From positions 123,479-187,478 of the forward strand of contig NZ_FTOQ01000006.1 in the NCBI RefSeq assembly GCF_900156805.1: DNA of 64,000 nt, read 5' to 3'. Each line of letters begins with the position of its first letter. Positions within the stretch are counted from its first letter, which is position 1. The notes beneath the pieces were generated by a model that had not been told where the DNA came from, made no database searches, and saw only the letters and a list, made by a program, of their open reading frames with translations. The translations under genes and the position numbers were made by a program. Positions 8,560 to 17,558 of the stretch are shown here, piece by piece. The stretch is from Roseivivax lentus. Lineage in GTDB: Bacteria; Pseudomonadota; Alphaproteobacteria; Rhodobacterales; Rhodobacteraceae.

Positions 8560-9752
8560 GCGCGCGCCGCGCGCGTGGAACGGTCCGCGGCAAAGCTCGC
8601 CAGGCGCCGCAGCGCATCCTCGAAGGCCGCATCGGGGACCGTCATCGCCACCCGGACATGGCCCGCCGCCGCGCGTCCGAAGCTTTCGCCCGGCATCACC
8701 GCGATGCGCTGCGTCTCGAGCAGGCCTTGGGCGAAGGCCGCGCCCGAGAGGCCCGTCGCGCGGATATCCAGCATCAGGTACATCGCGCCCTCGGCGGGCA
8801 AGAGCCGCAGCCCCGGCGCGTCCCGCAGCACCGCCTCGGCGATGCGGCGGCGGCGGGCGAAGGGCGCCGCGACCTGCGCCTCGTGGGCCGGGCCTTCGCG
8901 CAGGGCGAAGAGGGCGGCGTCCTGGATGAAGCCCGGCACGCCGTAGGTGGTCACGGTGGCAAGGTCGATCAGATGCGCGACGGCGGCCTCGGGCCCGACG
9001 ATCCAGCCCAGCCGGGCGCCGGTCATGGCATGGCCCTTCGACATCGAGCCGATCACCAGCGTGCGCTCGGACATGCCGGGCAGGGCGCGGGGGCTGAGAT
9101 GGGTGCCCTGCCAGACCTGGCCTTCATAGACCTCGTCGGAGATCAGCCAGAGATCGCAGGCGCGCGCCACCCGGGCAATGCCCATGAGCGTGGCGCGGGG
9201 ATAGACCGCGCCGGTGGGATTGTTGGGCGTGTTGACGAGAAGCGACCGCGCGCCCGTTTGCGCCGCGGCGGCTTCAAGCGCGTCGGCGTCGGGCAGAAAG
9301 CCCGCCTCGGGGCGCGTTGCGACCGGCACGGCGCGGGCGGACGCCGCGCGGATCGTGCCGGGATAGGTCGTGTAACAGGGATCGACATAAAGGGCCGCCG
9401 CCCCGGGCGGGCAGGCCAGCATGTGCGCGGCGAAAAGTGCGGCCTGCGCGCCCGGCGTGACCAGCACGTTGTCGGGCCCTGTGGCGATGCCGGTCCGCGC
9501 CTGCACGCGCTCGGCGATGGCGGCGCGCAGCTCGGGCGTGCCCGGCACCGCCGCATAGCCCGTATGCCCGCCCATCGCCGAGGCGTGCATCGCGTGCAGG
9601 ATCGCGGGATCGGTGCGTATGTCATGCTCGCCGATGGTCAGCTCGGTCACCGGCAAGCCGGAGGCGGCCATGGCGCGGGCGCGGTAGAACACCTCCCAGC
9701 CGTCGCTGCCGCCTGCGTTCATCTCGGCGATGCGGGGGGCGATGGGGGGCAT
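8556..9752 (-). CDS. PLP-dependent class I/II aminotransferase
   Basis: Fold-type I aminotransferase of 398 residues. It shows [11 protein letters not shown] (cofactor and substrate binding), SDEVYEGQ, and [15 protein letters not shown], in which the lysine after SMS forms the Schiff base with PLP. Annotation of relatives as aspartate or alanine transaminase is frequent but the substrate cannot be read from sequence. The frame is open to 9833, yet the ATG at 9752 has an AGGAC-type binding site and starts [11 protein letters not shown], where relatives start. It is cotranscribed with the downstream TfoX-C gene (ATGA overlap). Confidence 0.9.
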   Translation of the reverse strand: MPPIAPRIAEMNAGGSDGWEVFYRARAMAASGLPVTELTIGEHDIRTDPAILHAMHASAMGGHTGYAAVPGTPELRAAIAERVQARTGIATGPDNVLVTPGAQAALFAAHMLACPPGAAALYVDPCYTTYPGTIRAASARAVPVATRPEAGFLPDADALEAAAAQTGARSLLVNTPNNPTGAVYPRATLMGIARVARACDLWLISDEVYEGQVWQGTHLSPRALPGMSERTLVIGSMSKGHAMTGARLGWIVGPEAAVAHLIDLATVTTYGVPGFIQDAALFALREGPAHEAQVAAPFARRRRIAEAVLRDAPGLRLLPAEGAMYLMLDIRATGLSGAAFAQGLLETQRIAVMPGESFGRAAAGHVRVAMTVPDAAFEDALRRLASFAADRSTRAARA

Positions 9753-9861
9753 GGGGCGTCCTTTGCTGGCCTCGCCCCGTTCTGCCGTGCCGCGCGGCGC
9801 GGCACAACACTGACCGCGCGCGAGACTTGCCAAAACGCGTCCGCGCGGTTACGCCCGTGCC

Positions 9862-9903
9862 ATGACCACGGCAGGCATCATCATCTGTTGCATTATCCGC
9901 TGA
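9862..9903 (+). CDS. candidate leader peptide upstream of cysS
   Basis: A 14-codon frame encodes [13 protein letters not shown] and stops with TGA at 9901. Tandem TGT-TGC cysteine codons lie 93 bases before the cysteinyl-tRNA synthetase start. Leader peptides rich in the regulated amino acid are the basis of ribosome-mediated attenuation. The region after the stop contains GGCGGGCCGTC then CTTTTCCTTTCC, but I cannot draw a convincing pair of alternative hairpins, and no good ribosome binding site precedes the ATG. The isoleucine run could equally suggest a branched-chain signal. Confidence 0.35.
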   Translation: MTTAGIIICCIIR

Positions 9904-9995
9904 TCCACCGGCGGGCCGTCTTTTCCTTTCCCAGAAACATGACGCGACCTGGACCCGCCCCACGGCAAGATGGGACCGCAAGGTTTGAGGCACGT

Positions 9996-11438
9996 ATGGA
10001 ACTGAGTTTCACCAATACCCGCACGCGAAAAAAGGAACGCTTCGTTCCGCTCGATCCGAAGAATGTCCGGATGTATGTCTGCGGGCCCACGGTCTATGAC
10101 CGGGCGCATCTGGGCAATGCGCGCCCCGTGATCGTGTTCGATCTGCTCTACCGGCTTTTGCGGCATGTCTACGGGGCCGAGCACGTGACCTATGTGCGCA
10201 ATTTCACCGACGTCGACGACAAGATCAACGCGCGCGCCGCCGAGAGCGGGCGGTCGATCGGGGAAATCACCGAAGAGACGATTGGCTGGTATCTCGACGA
10301 TATGGGCGCAGTGGGCGCGCTGGAGCCCACGCATATGCCGCGCGCCACGCGGTATATCCCCGAAATGGTGGCGATGATCGAGGACCTGATCGAGAAGGGC
10401 CACGCCTATGCCGCCGAGGGGCATGTGCTTTTCGCGGTCGACAGCTACGACGATTACGGCAAGCTTTCGGGCCGCGCGGTCGAGGACATGATCGCGGGCG
10501 CCCGGGTGGAAGTGGCGCCCTACAAGCGCAATCCGATGGACTTCGTGCTGTGGAAACCGTCGGAGGAAGGCCTGCCCGGGTGGGACTCGCCTTGGGGGCG
10601 GGGGCGTCCGGGCTGGCATATCGAATGCTCGGCCATGGCGGATGCGCTGCTGGGGGCCGAGTTCGACATCCATGGCGGCGGCAACGACCTGATGTTCCCG
10701 CACCACGAGAACGAGATCGCGCAGAGCTGCTGCGCGCATCCCGAAGGCGGCTTCGCGCGTGTCTGGCTGCACAACGAGATGCTTCAGGTCGAGGGGAAAA
10801 AGATGTCCAAGTCGCTGGGCAATTTCTTCACCGTAAGGGATTTGCTGGATCAGGGCGTGCCGGGCGAGGTGATCCGCTTCGTGATGCTGTCGACGCATTA
10901 CCGCAAGCCGATGGACTGGACCGAGGTGAAGCGGAAAGAGGCGGAGCGTGAGATCGACACTTGGATCAACTTGGTATCGGTCGATTCTGAGCTAATGGAC
11001 TCCGAAATCAATCCCGCAAAGGCGGATCAGCAAATCGTTAAAGCTCTGGCGGACGATCTCAACACCTCATTGGCTTTATCGAAGCTCAAGCATGTTGCTC
11101 GTTTCGTTGACAATAGCCCCGAGTTCTTGAGCCTATCCGATGACAAACAGCTCGACGAGCGTCGGACTTTCGTGGCAAGTGCCGCCTTGCTTGGCTTCGA
11201 CTTGATTGAGTTGGCGCAATCCAGACCGGCGCAAACTTCACGGATCGATTTGGAGTATTGGGAGATGTCTCTCATCGATGCGCGATCTGAGGCACTGGAA
11301 ACCAAGGATTTCACCGAAGTGGACCGGCTCAAGGCCGCGCTGGTTGCGGCGGGCGTCGAGGTGCGGATGTCGAAGGCGGGGGTGGAACTTGTCCCCGGGC
11401 CCGAGTTTGACGCGGCCAAGCTGGAGGGGATCGGATGA
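9996..11438 (+). CDS. cysS: cysteinyl-tRNA synthetase
   Basis: Class I synthetase that charges tRNA-Cys. The zinc-ligand and catalytic N-terminus is YVCGPTVYD (Cys29) and HLGNAR (HIGH motif, 38-43); further zinc-site elements are ECSAMA and FPHHENE; the KMSKS loop is at residues 269-273. Product is 480 residues, about 20 longer than the E. coli enzyme. The frame is open far upstream over the antisense of the aminotransferase, but [14 protein letters not shown] at 9996 is the family start. Bases about 10960-11320 (residues about 322-442) drop to about 51% GC with TTG, TTA and GTT codons, unlike the rest of the gene. Confidence 0.96.
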   Translation: MELSFTNTRTRKKERFVPLDPKNVRMYVCGPTVYDRAHLGNARPVIVFDLLYRLLRHVYGAEHVTYVRNFTDVDDKINARAAESGRSIGEITEETIGWYLDDMGAVGALEPTHMPRATRYIPEMVAMIEDLIEKGHAYAAEGHVLFAVDSYDDYGKLSGRAVEDMIAGARVEVAPYKRNPMDFVLWKPSEEGLPGWDSPWGRGRPGWHIECSAMADALLGAEFDIHGGGNDLMFPHHENEIAQSCCAHPEGGFARVWLHNEMLQVEGKKMSKSLGNFFTVRDLLDQGVPGEVIRFVMLSTHYRKPMDWTEVKRKEAEREIDTWINLVSVDSELMDSEINPAKADQQIVKALADDLNTSLALSKLKHVARFVDNSPEFLSLSDDKQLDERRTFVASAALLGFDLIELAQSRPAQTSRIDLEYWEMSLIDARSEALETKDFTEVDRLKAALVAAGVEVRMSKAGVELVPGPEFDAAKLEGIG

Positions 11439-11682
11439 GCGCAACATCGGACCCGCGATGCGCCCGGCCCGCGCGGGGCGGGGTTGGGCTGCGCGCATCG
11501 GCATTCGAAAACGCCTGTGTCGCGGCGGCAGAAACGTCTTTGCCGGAAGCGCCCGCCCCGTGGGGGGGCGGGACGGGCGCTGACCGGATTGCAGGCGATC
11601 CGGTCTTGGATGCGGATGGGTCGAGCCCGAGAATGACATCTCGCCACAAGGTCTGCCCAAATATCCTGTCGGAGGCCCGCCC
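11439..11682 (+). other. intergenic region cysS-cimA with hairpin
   Basis: No convincing gene. A stem of AGCGCCCG (11548-11555) and CGGGCGCT (11574-11581) encloses a G-run-rich loop. Further on, GGGTCGAGCCCGAGAATGACA (11619-11639 region) resembles the GGGTCAAGCCC-type intergenic elements often seen in alphaproteobacteria. A TCGGAGG binding site for cimA lies at about 11669-11675. Confidence 0.5.
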
Positions 11683-13323
11683 ATGACCGACCGCCTCTAT
11701 CTCTACGACACCACGCTGCGCGACGGGCAGCAGACGCAGGGCGTGCAGTTCTCCACCCCCGAAAAGCTGAAGATCGCCGCCGCGCTCGACGCGCTCGGGC
11801 TCGATTACATCGAGGGCGGCTGGCCCGGGGCGAACCCCACGGACAGCGCCTTCTTCGAGGCGGCCGAGACCACGCGCGCCACCATGACGGCCTTCGGCAT
11901 GACCAAGCGCGCGGGCCGCTCGGCGGAGAATGACGACGTGCTCGCCGCGGTGCTGAACGCGGGCACCAGGGCGGTCTGCCTCGTCGGCAAGAGCCACGAA
12001 TACCATGTCGAGGCCGCGCTCGGCATCAGCCGGGAGGAGAACCTCGGCAATATCCGCGCGAGCATCGCCCATTGCGTGGCCGAGGGGCGCGAGGCGCTCT
12101 TCGATGCGGAGCATTTCTTCGACGGCTTTGCCTCGGATCCGGGTTATGCGCGGGCCTGCCTCGAGGCGGCGCTCGAGGGCGGGGCGCGCTGGGTCGTGCT
12201 CTGTGACACCAATGGCGGCACGCTGCCCGCGCGCATCGGCGACGTGGTGGCGGCGCTGATCGCCGACGGTATTCCGGGCGACAGGCTCGGCATTCACACC
12301 CATGACGATACCGGCACGGCGGTGGCCGGATCGCTGGCGGCCGTCGATGCGGGGGCGCGGCAGATCCAGGGCACGCTGAACGGGCTGGGCGAGCGCTGCG
12401 GCAATGCCAATCTCGTCTCGCTCCTGCCGACGCTGCTGCTGAAGCTGCCCTATGCCGGCCGGCTCGAGACGGGAGTGACCCGCGAGGCGCTGCAGGGGCT
12501 CACGCGGATCAGCCGGATGCTGGACGATGTGCTGAACCGCGTGCCTATGAAGCAGTTGCCCTACGTGGGCTCCTCGGCCTTCGCGCACAAGGCGGGGCTG
12601 CATGCCTCGGCGGTCATCAAGGCGCCGGACCTTTACGAGCACATCGATCCGGGCGCGGTGGGCAATGCCCGCATCGTGCCGATGTCGAACCAGGCCGGGC
12701 GGTCGAACCTGAAGCGGCGGCTCGCCGAGGCGGGGATCGAGGTGGCCGAGGACGATCCGCGCCTGCCGCGCATCCTCGAGCGGGTGAAGGAGCGCGAGGA
12801 CGAGGGCTATGCCTATGACACCGCGCAGGCCTCGTTCGAGCTTCTGGCCCGCGAGGAGCTGGGCCTGATGCCCGAGTTCTTCGAGGTCAAGCGCTATCGC
12901 GTCTCGGTCGAGCGGCGGAAGAACAAGCGCAACCGCATGGTGTCGCTGTCCGAGGCCGTGGTCGTGGTGAAGGTCGATGGCGAGAAGAAGCTGTCGGTCT
13001 CCGAATCGATGGACGAGACCGGATCGGATCGCGGCCCCGTCAACGCGCTGTCGAAGGCGCTTGCGAAGGACCTGGGGCGCTACCAGGAGATGATCGAGGA
13101 CATGCAGCTCGTCGATTTCAAGGTGCGCATCACCGAAGGCGGCACCGAGGCCGTGACCCGCGTCATCATCGACAGCGCGGACGGGCAGGGGCGGCGCTGG
13201 TCCACGGTGGGCGTGTCGGCCAATATCGTCGATGCCTCCTTCTCGGCGCTGATCGACGCGGTCAACTGGAAGCTCTGCCGCGATGTGGCCGATGCGCCTT
13301 CCCGCGCGGCGGTCCCGGCCTAG
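11683..13323 (+). CDS. cimA: (R)-citramalate synthase
   Basis: Condenses acetyl-CoA and pyruvate to citramalate, the first step of the threonine-independent route to isoleucine. The 546-residue protein starts YLYDTTLRDGQQTQGVQFS (catalytic Arg and metal Asp), has the metal ligands HTH at 205-207 within GIHTHDDTG, and QGTLNGLGERCGNANL. The C-terminal LeuA allosteric domain is present (about 400-540), consistent with feedback control. Length and the GVQFS variant after DGQQ fit the TIGR00977 citramalate-synthase branch rather than 2-isopropylmalate synthase. It is the second leucine/isoleucine-linked clue near the Ile-Cys leader before cysS. Confidence 0.9.
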   Translation: MTDRLYLYDTTLRDGQQTQGVQFSTPEKLKIAAALDALGLDYIEGGWPGANPTDSAFFEAAETTRATMTAFGMTKRAGRSAENDDVLAAVLNAGTRAVCLVGKSHEYHVEAALGISREENLGNIRASIAHCVAEGREALFDAEHFFDGFASDPGYARACLEAALEGGARWVVLCDTNGGTLPARIGDVVAALIADGIPGDRLGIHTHDDTGTAVAGSLAAVDAGARQIQGTLNGLGERCGNANLVSLLPTLLLKLPYAGRLETGVTREALQGLTRISRMLDDVLNRVPMKQLPYVGSSAFAHKAGLHASAVIKAPDLYEHIDPGAVGNARIVPMSNQAGRSNLKRRLAEAGIEVAEDDPRLPRILERVKEREDEGYAYDTAQASFELLAREELGLMPEFFEVKRYRVSVERRKNKRNRMVSLSEAVVVVKVDGEKKLSVSESMDETGSDRGPVNALSKALAKDLGRYQEMIEDMQLVDFKVRITEGGTEAVTRVIIDSADGQGRRWSTVGVSANIVDASFSALIDAVNWKLCRDVADAPSRAAVPA

Positions 13324-13333
13324 CTGGGCCCTC

Positions 13334-14110
13334 ATGGAGTTCGATGACGACCTCATTGCCTGCGCGCAAGCGGTCGAACGCGGCGACCCGGCGCGGTTCC
13401 GCGCGGTCATGGCCGCGCCGGTGCCCGCGCGGGCGCAGCTCTTTCCGATCTACGCCTTCAATCTCGAAGTGGCGCGTGCGCCCTGGGTCACCTCCGAGGC
13501 GATGATCGGCGAGATGCGGCTGCAATGGTGGCGCGACGCGCTGGCGGAGATTGCCGCGGGCGGGTTGGTGCGGCGGCACGACGTGGTGACCCCGCTGGCG
13601 CTGGCGCTGGCGCCGGGCATCGCCGAGAAGCTCGATCTGCTGGTGGGCGCGCGGCGCTGGGATCTCTACCGCGACGCCTTCGAGGACCAGGCGCATCTGG
13701 AGCGGTATATCGAGGAAACCGGTGGGCTGCTGCTGGAAGCCGCGGCGACGTCGCTCGGGCCGGCCGATCCGCAGGTGGCGCGGGACGCGGGTTATGCCGC
13801 CGGGCTGGCGGCCTTCCTGCGCGCGGTGCCGGAGCTCGAGGCCAAGGGCCGCCGTCCGCTGGTCGATGGCCGCCCGGCCGCGGTGGCGGTGCTGGCCGAG
13901 GGCGGGCTCGACCGGCTGGCGCGGGCGCGGAAGGGCCGGGGCGCCGTGTCCCCCGAAGCCATGCCCGCCTTCCTTGCGACATGGGAGGCCGAGCCGATCC
14001 TGAAACAGGCCGCGCGCGAGCCCGCGCGCGTAGCGGATGGGACCCTCGCGATCAATCCCGCGCGGTCCGCGGCGCGGCTGGCGCTGATGCGCGCGACGGG
14101 GCGCTGGTAG
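13334..14110 (+). CDS. squalene/phytoene synthase-fold protein, NDUFAF6-like
   Basis: Protein of 258 residues with the all-helical isoprenoid synthase fold: YAFNLEVARAPWVTSEAMIGEMRLQWWRDA resembles the start of squalene/phytoene synthases in spacing. The first Asp-rich DxxxD motif needed for prenyl diphosphate chemistry is missing (LEVARAPW instead of RxxDDxxD), as in the mitochondrial complex I assembly factor NDUFAF6. By that comparison it may be an assembly factor rather than an enzyme; this is inference. ATG at 13334 is chosen over 13283 because the upstream codons overlap cimA. It follows cimA by 10 bases and may be cotranscribed. Confidence 0.75.
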   Translation: MEFDDDLIACAQAVERGDPARFRAVMAAPVPARAQLFPIYAFNLEVARAPWVTSEAMIGEMRLQWWRDALAEIAAGGLVRRHDVVTPLALALAPGIAEKLDLLVGARRWDLYRDAFEDQAHLERYIEETGGLLLEAAATSLGPADPQVARDAGYAAGLAAFLRAVPELEAKGRRPLVDGRPAAVAVLAEGGLDRLARARKGRGAVSPEAMPAFLATWEAEPILKQAAREPARVADGTLAINPARSAARLALMRATGRW

Positions 14111-14142
14111 CGGCGCGCTGGTGGGCCGGGCGGACCCCGGGC

Positions 14143-15348
14143 CTATTCCGCCGGGCTGGTCCGCGGGCGCAGGGCGAGCCATATGAGCGCGGCCCCGGCC
14201 AGCGTCAGAAGCGGGATCATCGCGATATTGACCGCGGCCCAGCCCGCCTCGGGCGTACCGCCCGAGCAATTCATCAAACCGCCCGAAGAGAGCGAGGCGA
14301 GCGTCACGCCGCCGAAGACGATCACGTCGTTGAGGCCCTGCATGCGGCCGCGCTCTTCGGGGCGGTGGCTGCCGGCGAGCATGGTGGTCGCGCCGATGAA
14401 GCCGAAATTCCAGCCGATGCCGAGCAGTACGAGTGCGACGAAGAAATTCTCCAGCTCGATCCCCGCAAGCGCCACGATGCCGGCGGCGGCGAGGATCGTG
14501 AGGCCCGTGCCCATGATCTTCTCGACCCCGAAGCGCGCGATCAGGTGACCGGTGAAGAAGGACGGCACATACATCGCCAGCACATGCGCCGAGACGATAT
14601 TGGCCGCATCCGCCTTGTCGTAGCCGCAGCCCACCACCGCCAGCGGCGTCGAGGTCATCACGAGGTTCATCAGAGCGTAGGAGACCATCGCGCAGATCAC
14701 CGCGACGGCGATGCGCGGGGTCTTCAGAAGCTCCATCCGGGTGCGGCCCACGGGGCTGTCGGGCGCGGGCGGCGCGGGTTTCGGGATGTCGAGGAAGATG
14801 AACAGGAACGCGCCCAGCACGTTGACCGCGATGACCGCGAGATAGGTGCCGATGAAGGGGATCACGTAGGCATCGGCGGTCAGCTTGACGACCTGCGGGC
14901 CGATGATGGCCGAGACGAGCCCGCCCGCCAGCACGTAGGAGATGGCCTTGGGGCGGAACGCCTCGGAGGCGGTGTCGGCGGCGGCAAAACGGTAGAAGTT
15001 GTGCGCGGCGAAATAGATGCCGGTGAAGAGCGATCCGACGAGAAAGACCGGGAAGGAGGCGAGGTAGAGCCCGTAGGCGCCGATCAGACCGCCCGTGGCC
15101 CCGCCCGCCGCGCCCAGCACGAAGCCTGCCCGGCGTCCGAAGCGCTGCATGAAGGACGACAGCGGCGAGGCCGACAGCATCGAGCCCAGGATGATGAGTG
15201 AAATGGGCAGCGTCGCGAAGCAGATATTGGAGGCCAGCGATTGCCCGGCCAGCCCGCCGATGGTGAAGATCATCGGCATCTGCGCGCCGAGCAAAGCCTG
15301 GGCGGCGACGAGGACGGCGACGTTGCGTTTGGCGCGGGACTGTTCCAT
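14143..15348 (-). CDS. MFS transporter
   Basis: Inner-membrane transporter of 401 residues with about 12 hydrophobic helices in two halves separated by a cytosolic loop near residue 185-205 (PKPAPPAPDSPVGRTRME). The loop after helix 2 (RFGRRAGFV) is an abbreviated MFS motif A. Substrate cannot be inferred. The gene converges with the squalene-synthase-fold gene and diverges from the cobK-like gene. The starting residues MEQSRAKRNVAVLVAAQALLG place a short basic tail before helix 1, as expected. Confidence 0.88.
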   Translation of the reverse strand: MEQSRAKRNVAVLVAAQALLGAQMPMIFTIGGLAGQSLASNICFATLPISLIILGSMLSASPLSSFMQRFGRRAGFVLGAAGGATGGLIGAYGLYLASFPVFLVGSLFTGIYFAAHNFYRFAAADTASEAFRPKAISYVLAGGLVSAIIGPQVVKLTADAYVIPFIGTYLAVIAVNVLGAFLFIFLDIPKPAPPAPDSPVGRTRMELLKTPRIAVAVICAMVSYALMNLVMTSTPLAVVGCGYDKADAANIVSAHVLAMYVPSFFTGHLIARFGVEKIMGTGLTILAAAGIVALAGIELENFFVALVLLGIGWNFGFIGATTMLAGSHRPEERGRMQGLNDVIVFGGVTLASLSSGGLMNCSGGTPEAGWAAVNIAMIPLLTLAGAALIWLALRPRTSPAE

Positions 15349-15440
15349 CCCGTCTTGCTAGACGGGGCGCGGGTCGGCGGCAAGAGTGCAGCGCCGCGCG
15401 GCAGTTTTGCGAATTTGCGTGCAGGGACGAGCAGGCGGGC

Positions 15441-16106
15441 ATGAGCGGGCAGGAGCGGATCGGTGTCGTGACCGGCAGCGCCGAGGCGGCAGCGCTTCTG
15501 GCGCGCTTGCCGGCGGCGCGGGCCATTCGGCCGGAGGAGATGGACGCGGCGGATCTGACAGGGCTCGACCGCGTCGTCGATGCGGCGCATCCCTTCGATG
15601 CGCGGGCGCATTGGCGGCTGCACCGTCTGGCCGGGGCGCGGGGCGTGCCGGTCCTGCATCTGCGCCGGCCGGGCTACCGGCGGCAGCGGGGGGACCTTTG
15701 GACCTATCTGCCCGACGTGGCGTCGGCGGCGCAGCTCATCCGCGCGGATGCGCGCGTCTTCGCGACGACCGGCGGCGAGGATCTGCCCGCGCTTCGACGG
15801 CTGAAAGCGCGGCTTTTCATCCGGCGCCGCGCCGCGCGGCCCGGGCTTTGTCCCCTGCCGGGCGCGGTCTATCTGGGCGGGGCGGGCCCGTTCAGCGTCG
15901 CGCAGGAGATGCGACTCATGCGCCGGCTCGGCATCGATTGGCTGGTGACCCGTGACGCGGGCGGCGCGGGCAGTTATCCCAAGCTTGTGGCGGCGCGGCG
16001 CCTGAAGATACGCGTGGCGCTGATCGCGCGCCCGCATGCGCCGCCGGGACCGATCGTGCGCACGCCCGAGGAGGCAGTGGAATGGCTTATCAGGGCCGGA
16101 TCATAA
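15441..16106 (+). CDS. CobK/CbiJ-like precorrin-6A reductase
   Basis: NADPH-dependent reductase family of cobalamin ring synthesis. The 221 residues follow the family pattern: nucleotide-binding start VVTGSAEAAALL, DAAHPFDARA, GPFSVAQEMRLM, IDWLVTRDAGG, and KLVAARRLKIRVALIARP near the end. It is about 25 residues shorter than most CobK proteins and has GSAEA in place of GGTxEA. No other cobalamin gene is nearby, so it may be a relocated cobK or a family member with another role. The next gene begins inside it with a 25-base overlap. Confidence 0.78.
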   Translation: MSGQERIGVVTGSAEAAALLARLPAARAIRPEEMDAADLTGLDRVVDAAHPFDARAHWRLHRLAGARGVPVLHLRRPGYRRQRGDLWTYLPDVASAAQLIRADARVFATTGGEDLPALRRLKARLFIRRRAARPGLCPLPGAVYLGGAGPFSVAQEMRLMRRLGIDWLVTRDAGGAGSYPKLVAARRLKIRVALIARPHAPPGPIVRTPEEAVEWLIRAGS

Positions 16107-16717
16107 GAACCGAGGATTGCGTCGCGGAGGGCGCCGCCTTCCTGTGCCGCGCCGAGCCGCGCTTCGCGGCGGCGCTGGCGCAGACCGGGCCCCTGCCGCT
16201 CAGGCGCAATCCCGACGGGTTCGGCCAGCTGCTGTCGGCCATCGTTAGCCAGCAGGTCTCCGTCGCCTCGGCGCGGGCCATCCGGGGCCGGCTGGAGGCG
16301 GCGGGATATCTCGACAAGGCGGCGATCCGGGCGGCGACCGAGGACGCGCTGCGCGCCCAGGGCCTGTCGCGCCAGAAGGCGCGCTATGCCAAGGCGCTGG
16401 CCGAGGCGGAGATCGACTTCGACGCGCTGCGCGACGCGCCCACCGACGAGGTCGTGGCGACGCTGACGAAGGTGAAGGGGATCGGCGTCTGGACCGCCGA
16501 GATCTACGCGATGTTCTCGCTCGGCCATGCGGATGTCTTCGCGCCGGGGGATCTGGCCTTGCAGGAATCGGCGCGCATCCTCTTCGATCTGCCCGAGCGC
16601 CCGCGCGAGAAAGGATTGCGCGAGATGGCGGAGGCCTGGTCGCCCTGGCGGGCGGTTGCGGCCCGCGCGCTCTGGGCCTACTACCACGTGGCCAAGGATC
16701 GGGAGGGAACTCTATGA
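16082..16717 (+). CDS. DNA-3-methyladenine glycosylase, AlkA-like
   Basis: Base excision repair glycosylase of the HhH-GPD superfamily. The 211-residue protein shows the hairpin and catalytic region KGIGVWTAEIYAMF followed by PGDLALQ, where the Asp of PGD is the catalytic acid. SQQVS (about residue 55) is the usual substrate-side helix of AlkA-type enzymes. The E. coli AlkA N-terminal domain is missing, so this is the short form. It overlaps the cobK-like gene by 25 bases and the next gene by 4 (ATGA), which suggests a three-gene transcript. Confidence 0.88.
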   Translation: MAYQGRIIRTEDCVAEGAAFLCRAEPRFAAALAQTGPLPLRRNPDGFGQLLSAIVSQQVSVASARAIRGRLEAAGYLDKAAIRAATEDALRAQGLSRQKARYAKALAEAEIDFDALRDAPTDEVVATLTKVKGIGVWTAEIYAMFSLGHADVFAPGDLALQESARILFDLPERPREKGLREMAEAWSPWRAVAARALWAYYHVAKDREGTL

Positions 16718-17379
16718 CACGCGTGCTGCAAGCCGGACGCAAAGCGCCGCAATCGGGATCGACCCGGTCCGTCGTCGTCTTCCTGCACGGCTACGGGGCC
16801 AATGGCGCCGACCTTCTGGGGCTGGCCGATCCGCTGGGGGAGCATCTGCCCGACACGCTTTTCGTGGCCCCCGACGCGCCCGAGGCCTGCGCCGGCGCGC
16901 CTTTCGGCTTTCAATGGTTTCCCATCCCCTGGATCGACGGATCGAGCCAGGAGGACAGCGAGGCGGGCCTTCTGGCCGCGGCCGACGACCTCAACGCCTT
17001 TCTCGACAAGCTGATGGTCGACGAGGACGTGCTGCCCGAGCAGGTCGCGGTGCTGGGCTTCAGCCAGGGCACGATGATGAGCCTTCAGGTCGTGCCGCGC
17101 CGCGAGGACGCGCTTGCGGGCATCCTGGGCTTTTCCGGGCGGCTTCTGCGGCCCGAATTGCTGGTCGACGAGGTGGTGGTGCGCCCGCCGGTTCTGCTGG
17201 TGCATGGCGACCGCGACGACTTGGTGCCGCCGCAATCGCTGCCCGAGGCCGCCGAGGCGCTGCAGAAGGCCGGCTGGAGCGAGGTCTACGCCCATGTGAT
17301 GAAGGGCACCGCCCATGGCATCGCGCCCGATGGGCTGGGCGTCGCGCTGGCCTTCCTGCGGGACAAATGCGGGTTCTGA
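16714..17379 (+). CDS. carboxylesterase/phospholipase, alpha/beta hydrolase
   Basis: Alpha/beta hydrolase of the Abhydrolase_2 (acyl-protein thioesterase-like) family, 221 residues. Motifs are FLHGYGANG (oxyanion region), LGFSQGTMM with the nucleophilic serine, HGDRDDLVPP with the acid, and GTAHGI with the histidine. No signal peptide, so cytosolic. The physiological substrate is not evident; relatives act on short acyl esters. ATGA overlap with the glycosylase gene suggests coupled translation. Confidence 0.87.
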   Translation: MTRVLQAGRKAPQSGSTRSVVVFLHGYGANGADLLGLADPLGEHLPDTLFVAPDAPEACAGAPFGFQWFPIPWIDGSSQEDSEAGLLAAADDLNAFLDKLMVDEDVLPEQVAVLGFSQGTMMSLQVVPRREDALAGILGFSGRLLRPELLVDEVVVRPPVLLVHGDRDDLVPPQSLPEAAEALQKAGWSEVYAHVMKGTAHGIAPDGLGVALAFLRDKCGF

Positions 17380-17426
17380 TCCGCGCCTCATCTGCCCGTC
17401 ACATGAGCGTTGCAAAGCCGCGCTAG

Positions 17427-17484
17427 GTCTTTGATGCGACACTAGGCATGCGAGGCTTGCCAGATCAAAGACGCGATATATAGT
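17427..17484 (+). promoter_or_regulatory. putative promoter of the HNH gene with flanking inverted repeat
   Basis: A sigma70-like promoter: TTGCCA (17457-17462), 16-base spacer, TATAGT (17479-17484). It lies within an inverted repeat, GTCTTTGAT (17427-17435) and ATCAAAGAC (17464-17472), whose right arm falls in the spacer, so a dimeric regulator could occlude it. About 75 bases of leader separate it from the ATG. Confidence 0.5.
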
Positions 17485-17558
17485 GGTTGAGAAGACTGGG
17501 GCGGGTTCCCCGCTCTGGTGCTTGAGACGGGCAGACAGGGCGGGAGACGAGTCAGGCC

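Noticed and set aside
8658..9995. Upstream extension of the cysS frame
   Set aside because: Antisense to the aminotransferase gene; CysS family proteins begin at the ATG at 9996.
11435..11686. 83-codon frame overlapping the cysS stop by ATGA
   Set aside because: Its sequence is the translation of hairpins and an intergenic element; no family features and no binding site.
13262..15526. 754-codon minus-strand frame
   Set aside because: Runs across the squalene-synthase-fold gene and the out-of-frame MFS gene; Arg-rich shadow.
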